This document shows, one piece after another, positions 23,312-36,158 of a stretch of DNA of 64,000 bases. This DNA is from Impatiens glandulifera (Eukaryota; Streptophyta; Magnoliopsida; Ericales; Balsaminaceae): assembly GCF_907164915.1 (NCBI RefSeq), contig NC_061862.1, forward strand, positions 76,750,218-76,814,217, read 5' to 3'. How positions within the stretch are numbered: the first letter of the stretch is position 1; each line of letters begins with the position of its first letter. The notes beneath the pieces were generated by a model, which saw only the letters and a list, made by a program, of their open reading frames with translations, did no database searches and was not told the DNA's origin. Made by a program: the position numbers and the translations under genes.

Positions 23312-24975
23312 TATATTAGATGAATATTTTTTTATTCAAACATATTAATTTACATTATGTCTTTTTTGTTAAATTAAGAATTTGAATTTCAATATCACAT
23401 TCAAACTATATATCTGTTTTATTATTAATACATTTATTTTTATAAAATAATATATATGGTAAAAAGGACAATTGCATATACTACCTTTATTTTGTCAAAG
23501 TGATAAAAAGAATATATTATTAAAAAAAATTATATAGCATGATTTATAAATTTGGTAAGAAGTCATTTTTTAGTTTTTCATTTTTTTTTATCTATTTTAA
23601 AAATATATTTAATCTTAAAAAAGATAAAATTTATTAATGATGAAAAGTAGTGAACAATCCAATAAACATGAAAGATCCACTTGATCAATATAATGGATTC
23701 ATATCAGATTTTTTGGAAATAGAATAGTCATAACAAAGATATTTAACTTAATTTGATATATTATTTACTCATCAAATATAAAGTTAATTTTATTTGCGAA
23801 AATAACCATAAATGTTTTTTTGGTCAACATAAATAACCATAACAAGGGATATAAATTAATGCTATTTATATAATTTTGAGATTATATGTTCATAAATGGA
23901 ATATTCCAAACAAAGATATATTTTTGCAATCCCATAATATTAAATGCACCTATAACACTTTCTTTATTTCCTTAAAAAGACGAGTTACCAATAAAATCAA
24001 CTCAATGAATTTACCATAAATTAAATATAAAAATAATTTTTTTTTACAGTGTAAAAAAAATACCTAAATTTACAGTGCCCCCTCCATATGTGAGAAACCC
24101 TTATTAATATTTTTTTTTTAATTTAGGAAATTTCATGTGTGTCAAAGCACTAATAATAATCAATGATTTTTTGTCTCCTTAATTCCGAGATGTTTTGACA
24201 GTAAAATATATAATAATAGTTATTTGGTATTGGAGTATATAAATTAAATGAAAATTATATATATATATATATTAAGGATTAATCAATTTTTGTTTATCCA
24301 TATCTTTATAAATAAATGAAGATTATATAATATATTTTATAGAATTGTTCAATTTTTATTAATCTACGTTTTCTTCAAAAATATCACAAAAAATATATAA
24401 TTGGATGCAACCCATAAAAAAACAAATAATGTTGAAGACAAATATTGTCTATGTTGTACATTTTACTCATATAACATAAAAATATCACAATAAAAATCAT
24501 CATTCCAAAGACATTATACGGTTTATCTTGCCTTTTCTGAACATAATTTACGATGTTTGGATACAATTTTCACGGGTCAACACACGTAATCTAGGGTAAC
24601 CCAACATCAAACTTATTAAGTGACAAAAGAGAAAATTATTAAAGATAGTAGTATACAATATCATTGCCAATTCAACAAGAAAAAACCTATATAAAAATGC
24701 AATAACATCTACACTTACTAACAATTTCAAAGGCTAACTGTATATAGTTAATTCGCAACATTTATACAACCCATTTCAAATAATACTCCTCAACTGCAAT
24801 AATTTAGCCTCGCAAAAGTCTCACAAATCACAGCACAACACTCATTTAATTAATAGGAGAGATTACCATTACTTTTTTTTTTTTTATAAAGTTGGTGTTT
24901 ACATAGACTGTTTATCTTGAAACAATGATTAAAACTATGAAAAAAAAACTTCTTTATTCATCTTCTAGTATACAT
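22560..24975. other. AT-rich intergenic DNA
   Basis: No gene signature. It contains a long TA microsatellite at about 23256-23308 and poly(T) runs near 22621 and 24868. Confidence 0.5.
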
Positions 24976-24981
24976 ACACAA

Positions 24982-25651
24982 TCAAACTGTGTTAACTGTA
25001 TCGGCCAGACAACGCAATATGCATCCAAAGCCAGCTTTCTCGGTCAACTTTTCATGAATCTTCAGACATTGATCACATGTCGGGCGATCTCCGGTGGATA
25101 ATCCTCTGTACAAGTATCTATAATCATGTTTGAATGAATGAGTTAATAAATCTCAACGAAATTGATGAAAGGACATGCTAAAACCTAGAACGAGAAAACA
25201 AGAATAGAACATACTTCATCAGGATATCGTAATACTCAGGATCCAAAGTATAGAACATGCCTTCAACATCTTTTATAGCCATAAGTGCTCTATGAACAGC
25301 GATCCAGTTTGCAGACTACATACAAATGAAAATTATCACAAATGATATGAAGATTCAGCAAGAGAAAGTGATTGGCAGGAGGAGAACCTTGCATCTTTCG
25401 TCTCTTGTCTTTGGAGGTGAGCCTTCGAGAGCAGTTTTAAGCGCTTCCACTGGCTTTCCCCTAAACAGAGGGGTCTGACCAATTTAGGGTTCATCGCAAT
25501 GTAAATCAATAAATTAATCTGGACAGATATAGAATGAATTTGATTGATCATACTGTTTGAGTAAACTCTCGATCTTGGTAGATTTGTGCTCTATTCTGGC
25601 AATTATGGCTTCTGCATTGTCTGCTTCCACAAATTCCTCTTGTCCTGCCAT
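24982..25651 (-). CDS. ARPC5: ARP2/3 complex subunit 5 (ARPC5, p16)
   Basis: A subunit of the actin-nucleating ARP2/3 complex (Arabidopsis CROOKED), acting in the cytoplasm at branched actin. The four coding exons on the minus strand are 25651-25554, 25460-25388, 25315-25215 and 25117-24982. All introns are GT-AG, with phases that join cleanly to 135 residues; the plant protein is of about this size. Recognisable blocks are FVEADNAEAIIARIE at the start, KPVEALKTALEGSPPKTRDE, SANWIAVHRALMAIKD, EYYDILMKYLYRGLSTGDRP and GCILRCLADTVNTV at the end. No defects are visible. The start is the first ATG after a 5'UTR acceptor (TTCTAG|ATTAAG at 25674/25673). Confidence 0.95.
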
Positions 25652-25673
25652 CTCCTCTACTCTGTCTCTTAAT

Positions 25674-26967
25674 CTAGAACCAGAAGGAAGCATTTAGTTA
25701 TTGGATTTGGATATTACTATTAAAGCAATCAGGCCTAATTGGGACATAATAGAAAACTAGTATCTTATTTGTTATCTTTCTTCAAACCCAATAGACGAGG
25801 CTAGAGATTCTTCATTTGAGCCCTATCATAGTCCATAGTTGTTTGTATTAAAAAATATTATGTTGCTCAACCTTTTCATGCCACTTTAATTTGTTACGTT
25901 GAGTTTTTTCTTACTAAACTTTTGAATTTGACGTTGGGTAGCAGTCCAATTCTTCATCAATCATCCTATATAGTAGATTGTCCGCCTTTATAAGTTTTTA
26001 TTGTGTGTTTTCTTATCTTTTGAAGGTCTAAAGACTTGTTGAGGCTTAAGGACCACTGGTCACCACTCAACAAAGACCTAATTGGTAGTATAAGAAACAA
26101 GAAATTTGTGTTATGTTTCTTCAAGAATCAAGACCCAACACTAATTAAAACACAAATAGTTGGATAAGTGGATAAGGCGTTGGTATATGAAACCAGATAT
26201 TCAAGGTACGATCCCCAACAGAGTCGTTTGTATATATTTTTTTTTGTAAATCCTAGTTGTTTCATAAATATATTCTCTCCTCTATTAGTCTTCATTGTGT
26301 TTGTTTTCTTATCTTGGGAAGGTTTCGAGACTCAAGACTTAAGGCTTAAGGAACCACTCCAACAATTAACCTATTGTCCATTTAAATGATCATACATCCA
26401 ATATTTCTGTCATCCTCCATCATAGCAATCTTGATCATATCAGGTATCAACAGTATATGCATAATAAGTCATCATGATCATCTTGATACATCCACATTAT
26501 CCATCATATTATCATCCAAAATCTCTACTCATCAAAAAGTCATACTTTGCCTAATCAAATCAAATCAGCCTAATCTAAATCACTTTCAAACGAAATAGTA
26601 ACAAAGCTGCAAAAACTCCAAAACTGAAGCAGATTTCAGAATGATCTTTTATTGAGACTATATCCATTTCACATTCATTAACTTGTTCATCAATTCAATC
26701 AAAACAAAATTCTAACATGAACAAATATCTCATTCATATTAGCTTGTTATGGAAACCCAACAGTAAATCCCATCACTAACTTATGAAAAACTAATCGAAT
26801 ATAATCTCTAAATTACAGAATAAATTGAACAGAAGCAAAATTTATCATATCTTAGAAGATCAGCTCAAATGCAGCTTGATGTGTTCAGAATTTTGTTTAC
26901 AGAAAGTTTGGAATCACAATTTCATAATCTGTGAAACAAAATCTAAAAGGGTACAAATAAGACTCAC
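25674..26967 (-). other. probable 5'UTR intron of ARPC5
   Basis: On the minus strand a strong donor (CTAT|GTGAGTC) lies at 26968/26967 and a good acceptor at 25675-25674, just before the ARPC5 start. The non-coding first exon would lie at roughly 26968-27100. If right, the 1.3 kb intron contains a degenerate tRNA-Arg-like unit (about 26158-26226). Inferred from splice consensus only. Confidence 0.5.
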
Positions 26968-29405
26968 ATAGATCGGTAATAAACAGATAGCCGACGCCCG
27001 ATCTCCAGCTAGTCTGTATGCCTTAGCTGCCGCCCTTGTAAATTATCATAGACTAGAAGTTGGAGCTCGTCTGCTTGGAGCTCAAATGGAGAGTTAGAAT
27101 GGGAAAATCCGATATTATTTTGATCGGTGGCTTAGATCTCAAAAATTGCCTGCCTTTTGTTCATCTTAGGGTTCCACTTTCGTTCTTATTTCTCTTTTCT
27201 CCTTCAACTTCAATTTGAATTTGATTGGGCTTAGTTTTGGTCTGTCCTAAAAAAGAATTATATTAGTTATAAGGTTTGATTTCAAATCCAGTTATTTGTT
27301 TGTAAAAAATTGGTCTTTATGAAAAATATATTAACTAAGGTGTGGTTGATCTATGAAACCCCATATTTTGGTTTTGGTTTCGTTCTCGGATTTTCTTTCT
27401 CAAAAAAATTGCATAAATCTTCGACGTCATGTTTATATAAATTCTCTCTCGATATTGAAATTGTCTCGCTTTCTTTTGCGATTTGTCAAGAGTCTACTTG
27501 GACGACAATCTAATATAAAATTCTAGTAAAAAAAATGTATCATTGGTCCTTGCTCAACTTTTTCTTGTTGATTTAATTTGTTACTTACATTTTTTATTTT
27601 TATTAAATTTTTAAATTCAAAATTGGGTGACTATGTGCTCTTGTCTCATGTAGTCGATTGTCATTCACTGTTACAAGTTTTTGAGTGTTTTCTTATCTTT
27701 GCCAAGGTTAGAAGACATGTTTTAAAGAAACACTACAATAAAGACTAATTGATCATTATGAAAATTAAGTAATTTTTTTTCATATTTTTCTTCATAAATT
27801 AAGACCAACACTAATTAAAATACAAATGTACTTTGGGTGTATCCCAACAAATTCAGCTTATTTTTCTTTTTGTGTGATAATATCTTTTAATGTTTCATTG
27901 TCTTTTCTTGTCACTTTAATTTGTTCTCTTAGATTAATTTTTTTATTAGAATTCTGAATTTGGATATGGGTGACAATCTAATTCTTCATCTATTTGGAAA
28001 TTACAAGAGAACTAACGATAATCCACAACCATGACCTTTTTAAACTCAAAGGTCTTCTAGATGGTCGGTCTTTTAAGACGATTCTTACCACTGAACTATC
28101 TTAGTGGGATAGTTTAATTCTTCATCCTCTTATCTCATATACTAGATTGCTCTCTTCTTTTAGTCTTTATTATATGTTGTTTGTTGGCCATAATAGAATA
28201 AAAATATTTTTTTTTTATATTTCTTAAGAATAATTGTTAAGTTTCTTAAGTAACAAAACTAGTTAAAATAAAAATGGACTTTGTGGCCCAAAGAAGATAA
28301 GACACGAGTTTGCAAAAACATGGAGGTTTTGAGCTTCATCCCCATCAGAGTTGTCTATACTTTTTTTGGAAATTATGTTTATATCATACATCCACAACCA
28401 TGACCCTTAAAATGAGACAGGGGGTAAGCACATAACCCGCAAACACACTTAATTATTTAACCAGACGTATAACTTGTTGTCTGATAGGCTCGAACTCAGG
28501 ATCTCAGGAAGACTGAGAATATGATACACATCAATCGCAAGGTATGAGACGATTCAATCTCAATGCTGGGGAAGATTTTAATAATTTTTAATTTTTGACT
28601 TCTTCGAAACAAATGTTACAAATTGTCTCGCATTCTTTTTATGGTTTATCAAGTAATTTACCTTGTGCCGAAATCTAATATCAAAGCCTAGTAAAAAAAT
28701 CATTGTTCCATTCTCAAGCTTTTCTTGCCCCTTTGTTTTGTTCATTTAATTTATTGTTTACTAGGCTTTTGAATTCAAAATTGTGTACCGGTCCAATGCT
28801 TCGTCTAGTAGATTCTCATCCTTTATTAATTTTTATTGTGAGTTTTCTTATCTTTTGAAGGTTAGGAGACATATAGGTTAAGAAAACACTCCAACAAATA
28901 ACTAAGTCTTAATGGAAACAAATATCTTGTGTTATTCTTCTTCTAGAATTAATACCCAACACTAAATAGAACACAAATGGACTTTGTAGATGGAAAAGAT
29001 GTGAAACGAGATTATAAAACACTTCAACACAGACCTAATTGACCTTATTAGAAAACATGTAATTTTTTTGTTATATTTCTTCAAGAATCATGACCAACAC
29101 TAATGGAAATGCAAATTAACCGTGTGAACGCTAATTAAGACACAAATGAATTTCGTGGTCGATGAATAAGGTGTTGGTCTAAAAACTAGAGGTTATTATA
29201 TGTTTGATTCCCAACCGTCATTGTGTATATATAGTGTGTTTGTTCTTTTTTAAAGTCTCAAGACTTGGGGATTAAAAAACACTCCAACTGTAATAAAAAA
29301 TAAGTATCTTTTTTTATTTTTATTCAAAAGTTAAGGCCCAATACAAATTAATATACAAATGGACTAAATGGTCAATAAGGCGTTGGTTTCCGAAACTAAA
29401 TCTTC
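26158..29405 (+). repeat. tRNA-Arg-derived tandem array, left block
   Basis: Decayed repeats, each with a tRNA-like core and a conserved AT-rich spacer. Cores or remnants can be seen near 26158-26226 (GTGGATAAGGCG, then GATCCCCAACAGAGTCG), 27828 (very degraded), 28273-28349 (GTGGCCCAAAGAAGATAAG), 28979 (partial), 29146-29222 and 29358-29402 (GTCAATAAGGCGTTGGT). The spacer carries the recurring phrases AAGACCCAACACTAAT, TTCTTATCTTTTGAAGG and AAGGAAACACTCCAAC. The block is interrupted on its right by the Copia insertion at 29546 and resumes at 36966. Confidence 0.7.
28418..28515 (-). repeat. SINE-like fragment with tRNA B-box
   Basis: Shares with 39620-39725 (opposite strand) and 43093-43190 a block reading, on its plus-like strand, a GGTTCGAGCCC-type B-box followed by TAGTTAAATGATTAAGTGTG. 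Here it appears in reverse complement as ACACACTTAATTATTTAACC ... GGCTCGAACTC. Confidence 0.45.
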
Positions 29406-29545
29406 TCTCTATAATGGTCTTTTAATTGTTTATCTTACTAGACTTTTGAAATTGAAGATGGGTGGCGGTCCAATTCTTCATCCTCACCTCTCATATAATA
29501 TATTGTCATATTAGTGGTCCTATATGACCAACTCATCATTATACA

Positions 29546-29848
29546 TGTTGAGAAAAGATCTAATCTAAACACACGATAAAAAAAGATATAAAGATAAAAT
29601 GGTAAATAATAATAAGGAACACAAGATATAACGAGGTTCGGCCAATAATGTCTACATACTCGGGGAGTCATCAATTCTATTGATATTCCATGGAATAATG
29701 ATCTAAGTAACCCTACGTTACCATGTCTCTATTTATAGGAGTACATCAAAAGCCTAAAAGACTAAACTACTACTCATAAACCCAATAAAAGCTTAAAACC
29801 CAATTACAATATATAAACTCTAATAAAATATGAGCCCAAAACCCAACA
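29546..29848 (-). repeat. 3' LTR of the minus-strand Copia element
   Basis: 303 bases, TG...CA. It contains a TATA-like TCTATTTATAGG shared with the other LTR and an AATACCGC-free interior. It carries roughly 45 extra bases (around 29585-29635) and a second extra segment (around 29750-29785) compared with the 36726 LTR. Confidence 0.85.
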
Positions 29849-32520
29849 ATCTCCACCTTGAACGAATACCGCGCTTATTGAGATGTGATGAATAAATTAA
29901 AAATTCAACAATCTCCACCTTGACGAATTTCACGTCACTTAGAAAATACACGACCCATACTCATCAATCTCCACATTGACAAAAGTCAAGCCATCAAAAA
30001 TAAGTAGGTTCAACACTTCAATCTTCACCTTTGCTCGAGCCATTAATGAGATAACTTCTCCGTACCTCCACTTCCACTCAAGAGCCCTTCGAAGAATAAC
30101 AATCTCCACCATCACATATATCGCGCCATCAAAAAGTTATGAGCCACACATCAATCTTTACTGCTCGAGCCATTCACGAGATAAATCATTATACCTCCAC
30201 TTCCGCTCAAAAACTTAGAAGATAAAATTATAGAGTTTATAACACCAAATAAATTTGGTTAACCACGTTATTTTAACGACGAGAGACGTTCAACAACTCT
30301 CCCCAATCTTTGTTCATACAGTTGACATATGCGGAAACTAGAATTAACAATTTTTTATTATGTCAAAATAATCTTTACCTTTGTTTGTCACATACTAAGT
30401 GTCTTATTTTTCAAGTCCAACAATCGACTGAAACCAAAATATCGAATAGACCCAAGATGAACTTTCATCATCTACTTTTTCAAAATCAGATATCTATCGA
30501 AAACTGAGAACACCCAAAACAAGCTTTCATCGTCTACTTCCTCAAAATAAGATATCGATTGAAAAGCGAGAATACCCAAGACGAACTTTTATCGTATACT
30601 TCATAACAAATAAATTAGGCTATCACGACATCTCTTTTCTTTAGCTAAAGATCTGAAAAAGCATTTGTCGCCCATATTGCCTTGAACGTTGCATACTCAA
30701 TCAAATTGAACCTCATACTTCTCTTTGACCAAATTAGTTTGCAATCTGCTAGTTTCTTGAATCCAAAACGGCTAGAAATCCAAAAATATTATTTCAAGAT
30801 TCACTATCTCTTCAACTGTCTTCACCAATGTTTCAAATGATCATCTATAGTTTCTCTAAAAGAAATCGAATATTCTTCCATTTAAATTGATCGAACCTCT
30901 CATCTAACCCATTTTCATGACTAGGAATCTCATTCAAGGTCTCAATCATCTCATCATAAGATGACAAATCAATTATCTCATTTATCTAAACTATGATCCA
31001 CTATATAGACAATTATGATAGAACAAAAGAAATAACAAAATCATCATTTTCAAATTACCGAGTCTCCAATCTAACTCTTTTTTCATGACTAGAAATCCAC
31101 TCAATTTTTGATTTATCTTCTCACATTAGAAGATAATGCAACGATTTCTTCTTGGTTCGTTTGAGAGCTGCTCTCAAGATGTCTTCACCTCAACTTATAA
31201 GTATCTTTCACTAGTCTTTCTCTTCTTGGTCTTTCATTCATATTGTGTGTTAACTAGAATTTTGTCAATCCTTAATCACCCGCCAACTCAATGCAATCTT
31301 GCAATTTGGCCTGAAGGATTACCCTGTCAACATGTCGACAATGTTGTCATCGATAAATACCATTTTGATAATAACTTTCCATACTCAATCATGTTTTTGT
31401 CAAGTGTAAAAGCACATAATCTCACCACCGTCTTCATATTGATTAGTTCTTCCAATAAGATAAGGTCATAACCAAAAAGATACAAACTTTTTGGTCCCAA
31501 CAAGTCAAAAAAACAAACTAAAATTAGGCAAACACTTTAAGCCCAGAAAAACAAACTTCGAGACGTCCAAACCTTGATCCTACCGTTGAAAATGTAGATG
31601 AATGAGTTACCAACCCTCTCGACAAAAACTCAGCGCAATCGGACTCCGTTTGAATTTTTGATCGCCAGTTTGATGAACCTTGCGCGGCTGTAGGCGAAAA
31701 TCTGCTGCTAGATTTTCTCTCTACCTTTTTTTAATTTGACTTCTTCAATAACCATTTCCAAAGAAAAATCTCTCCAAACTCATTTTAGCCGATAATTTAT
31801 TGAATTCAAAGCCCTCAACATAGTGAAATAATGTCACTCATGTATGCCAAGACAACAATCGGTTATAATAAAACCTCCAACTAATTTTCAAGAAGCATGA
31901 AGATGTATCATTTGTTCTCCACATTTTTCTAGCCAATTCCTGCATAGAAAAATCTAACAAGTCATGTATATGATTAGTGCACCCTCTCAACTCATACCTT
32001 AGAAATTATCATTCTTAGTAAACCCTTAAGGCATCAACACTCACTTGACTTGACAACTTCGCACCAGCACTTACCGGAATTGCCAATCAAAACCTACTCA
32101 CAAAGTTTGATGCAAATCCAAATCCGGTCCTTATACACACTCTTGCAAACAAACCTTTAATCACTTCACATATTGCATCAACATTGAATAAACACTTCAC
32201 CTTTTTTTTCAACTATAAATTTCAATCTCCCTATTGACGAATATCAAATCTCTTATAAGATAAATCACAATTCTCCATCTTTGAGAAATTTAAGTCAATC
32301 AAGCCTCAATATAAATCTAAAATCAAAGCATACAAAACTTTGATAATTTGATTAAAATCAAACAAGACTATACTAGTGAAAATAGGAATCAAATAGGTCT
32401 TAAACCTATTTTGTGAAAACAAAATAGACTTAAATAAAAAGTCTTAGTTGAAAAAGTCATTGACCGTTTCCAAGATTATTGGCTCATTTTCTTCATATAT
32501 TATATATATATGAGTAATGA
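29849..32520. other. non-coding interior of the minus-strand Copia element
   Basis: No protein motif on either strand. The first 350 bases hold six degenerate copies of CAATCTCCACCTTG-like sequence, the complement of the polypurine tract, near 29847, 29909, 29965, 30020, 30100 and 30152, mixed with GCTCGAGCCATT(A/C)A(T/C)GAGATAA. Open frames here (for example 31136-31471) have no recognisable features. Confidence 0.55.
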
Positions 32521-32844
32521 TAGGGAACGCGAATCTAGACCTGATCCGCCAAAATAAAATATTTTGACACCGAATATTTTCTCTCCTCTTATAATTAATT
32601 TCTCTCTATACCTTTACCAATTAATTTATCCATATTCTCACGATTAATTATTTTCTATTATTATTAATAAATGAATTTTTTTCACTAATTTTTTTTATAT
32701 TTGTTATCTCTCATTTAACTAGTAAAACATAATGACTTGTATTTATTAATTAATTTATTTTTTTGCTAAATCTTAAACTCTAGACCCTAAATCCTAAACC
32801 TTAAACCCCAGAAAGAGAGAGAAAAGCTTTGGAGATTTTTAAGA

Positions 32845-33195
32845 AAGCGCGATCGGCACAAGCGGCACAACTCGGCATGATCGGCACGGCAACACGATAG
32901 GCACATCCACAACACAATCGGCATAGGCGGCACGATATTGTCTTTGAGTCGGAAATCAGAAAATCGGTGCTGAAATCAGCATTGATCAAAGGAAGTGCGA
33001 TCGTCATAGGAGGAGGCACGACACGATCGGTGCGGGCGGCATAGTAGGCACAGGCGGCACAACCCGATCTGCACAGAAAGCACGATATTGTATTAATCAA
33101 AGGAAGCACAATCAGTACAAACGACACGACACAATCAACACGGGTGGCACAATAGGCAAAGGTGACACGACCCGATCTACACGAACATCACAATA
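32845..33195. repeat. GC-rich degenerate short-period repeat
   Basis: Reiterated GATCGGCAC / GGCGGCAC-type words, with a longer-period recurrence of CACGATATTGT (about 32932, 33080 and 33190) suggesting units of roughly 110-150 bases. It is preceded by degenerate telomere-like CCTAAA words (32770-32810). Base composition is unlike the surrounding AT-rich DNA. Confidence 0.65.
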
Positions 33196-33560
33196 TTGTC
33201 TAGTGACGTTCTGTTGTGTAGTTGGCGTTGACTGTTATTTCTGGTTTTTTATTTCTTTTGGCTGCTTTTTTTGGATCTACTAGTTGTCGTTTATTGTGCA
33301 GTTTTCTCCTCAATCAGGCTGGTCTTGGTTAGGTGGCTTTGCTGGCTCCTTTATTGTCATCTGCTGCTATAGATTACTGTTGTTGATTTCTGATGCAGGT
33401 TTGAATTATTGATAGTTGCTAAGGCATTTGGTTGTCTACTGCGCAGGCTGAGCCACGATGAGCCTACGCTCGACCAGCCTTCGCTCGACCAACCTCCGCT
33501 CGACCAGCCTCCTCAACCGAACTAAAAGCATAAGGAAAAATAAAGGGGAATCTAGAGAAA

Positions 33561-35318
33561 TTGGCTGAAAGGGCTGCCACTTCTTCTAGGTGTCCGACCG
33601 GTCACAACACTACTGATGCAGATGATGTTGACTTCAATCCAACTGTTGCATCAACCACTCACATGGATGGTCTATCAACCGGTCGCGCCCATCTCCCGAC
33701 TCATCTCCCAACTGGCCATGATTCCCCACCCTTGATCGGTCATGTATCATCTACCCCGACTGTCTTGATTATTGTCAACCAAACTAGTAGCGCTACTCCT
33801 TCGACAGGCCATGTCGCTGCCACCCTAACCGGTCACGATGTTGTTTTTCCATTCGGGCTCACCTCAGCCACTACGGCATGTCACGACATCCCACCCCAAC
33901 CGCTCAAATCCCTGATAAGTCGTGGACCATGGGACGAAATGAAATCGCAAATCTGGCGGGCATTAAGAACCAAATTCTCAAATCCCTCGCCCAGCTCCAA
34001 AGGCATGACCTTGTCATGACCAATGAAAGGAGCGAGTAAATCATTTTCCAATTCAAAATCCGATTCGAGCAAGATTGGAACTCATTCGACAAAACCGAAT
34101 ATGAGAAAATCGTTTTGTGGTCGGTTAGTGTCATGAGGGAGTTCTATAAGTGCCCCAAAACCTATTCCTACACTACACAAACAAATACAAACCGAACATG
34201 GCAAACCAATAGGGTTTGGGAAAAAATGGGACAGCTAATGGAGGCAAGCTCAATGTGGATCATAGCCTAAAAATTAAAACGCTCGAACACCCGCTCTAAA
34301 TCGAAATCCCCCTAGAAATTGAAGAGAAATGCGTCAACGATTGGAAACGAGTTGTCGTCGGTCACTTTATGGGCACCCATAAGGCCCCATTACGAGCAAT
34401 CAATGCCGCCCTTTTCCGACATTAGAGCGAAAAGGGACTTAGAAAAGTCAAAGTCAACGACTTTGGCTATTTCTTCCTCACTTTTGGCACGGAGATCGAA
34501 GCCCAAGCTATTGCCGACTCAAATTTCAGCTTCATGTTCAACTTATGTTTCAAGTTGCCAAATGGAATGAAGAAATGGACATCAATAGTAAACCGCCACA
34601 ATTCGAACAAGTGTGGGTGAGACTAAGAAGCATTCCACCGCACATTTGTAATGCCAAAGCACTTGCCTATCTCACCGGACTCATTGGAAAGCCGCTTAAG
34701 CTCGATCCCAACTTTGACTCGTTTGAACGAGTCACGTTTTCCCTCGTTTGCATTGATATCGATTCAACGAGTACAAAACCGAAAAAATTCGAGTTAAGAT
34801 GTCGGAATGAAAACATGGCTGTCATTGAGGTCATGTACGAGCAGCCGGAAAAAGTGGACGGGGAAAAACAAAAGAAACTCGTGGCCACCCCCGAACAAGA
34901 GAATCTCAAGGTGGTTAAGAAATCATATATCGAAATTCTCAAAGTAAATGAAAACTACAACGAACACGTGAACGAGAACCAAACTGATCCCGATCCCACC
35001 GAGCCTGAAATCGAGGCCATTTTCCCACTAATTAGGTTCGAAAAGCCCGACGTCGACGTGGATGATAGCAAAAGCCAAAACATCTCAAAAACCATGAGCT
35101 CCGAAACCAAAGAAAGCCGCAACGTTGTCAAAGAAACCACCTTTAGGGAAGCAACTCATACGCTCAACTCCAAACTCAAGCCCAAAAGAAAAAAAGTGAC
35201 AAGAGAAACTAGCGAAGACGAAGAAGCCGAAACTCTATCCAAAAATATTTCCCAAAAAGACATAAGAGTGACAAGAAAGAAGGAAAGAAAGTACAAGGGC
35301 AAAAACAAGAGAGACTAG
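33561..35318 (+). pseudogene. LINE ORF1-like protein (DUF4283 type), broken
   Basis: The reading opens at about 33561 with a Thr/Gly/His-rich leader repeating short TGHD-like words. After frameshifts and stops a DUF4283-like half appears near 34345-34410 (VVVGHFMGTHKAPL) and 34430-34560. It continues in an open 257-residue frame (34545-35318) with VWVRLRSIPPHICNAKALAY and GKPLKLD, typical of the DUF4283/zf-CCHC_4 proteins encoded by plant L1-type LINE ORF1. The end is Lys/Glu-rich. No endonuclease or reverse transcriptase follows, so it is a fragment, probably captured by the surrounding inverted-repeat element. GC content is higher than in the flanks. Confidence 0.65.
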
Positions 35319-36158
35319 TCCGAGGAAATCAACCCCTATCATCTTGTTTTAGTGAATTGATTGTTAGTTTCATTCCTTATTCACTTTTGTAATATGATTT
35401 CATGTCCATGTGCGTTTCTTAGGCCAACTGTGGATCCTTATGACCGTCGTGTGTTGACTTTGAGCAAATTGTTGTAAGCTTAATTTCAGCTATTGTACTC
35501 CTTTTATCTTTTTCGGGTCTTTTTAATTAATGTCGTAAACCATTTCTCAATCAAAAAATCATAAAACCTAATTAATATCTCTCTTACCTTTAATTTAGTT
35601 GAATTATGAATTTATCTCTTTTATTTTTTTTATAACTTTTTAATTATTTTATTTATCAAATATTTTTTATTTATTCTTGTACTTTTTTTTTTTCTTTTTC
35701 TTATTATTTTTTCTCTTGACTTATTAATATTTTTTTTAATTTTTATTACTTATAAAAGTTTAGTAGTGTTACTTATTATATTTATCTAATATTTATATTA
35801 TTTTTTTTATTATTTTATCTAATATTTATATTCTCTTTCTCATCATATTCTAATCTTTTAATAAATATAGATTATTATTAATATATTAGTAGTGTGTTAC
35901 TTTTTTAAGTAATGATTGTAAGTATAAACACTTGTTGGTGATCAAATATTTTGAAAGGATAACATTACTAAACATATTTAGTCATTATTTTGTTAGTCTT
36001 GTATTAGGTTACAGGTAATTTTATTATATTATATTATTTTTTATTAAAAAAATATTTTTATGATATTTTAATAAGATTATTTTTAATTTTTGAGTTTTTT
36101 TATTGGAAAGAGAGATGAGTAATAAAAAAAATACAAAATATAATTTAGTGACCAGAGA
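35319..36158. other. AT-rich right part of the nested element
   Basis: No gene. Just after the ORF there is a 3'UTR-like stretch (TTGTAAGCTTAATTT ... TTTTTAATTAATGTCG), then low-complexity T-rich DNA up to the right inverted repeat. Confidence 0.5.

Noticed and set aside
31136..31471. 111-codon plus-strand frame inside the minus-strand Copia element
   Set aside because: No domain, no supporting splice or promoter signals, and it lies antisense in transposon interior.
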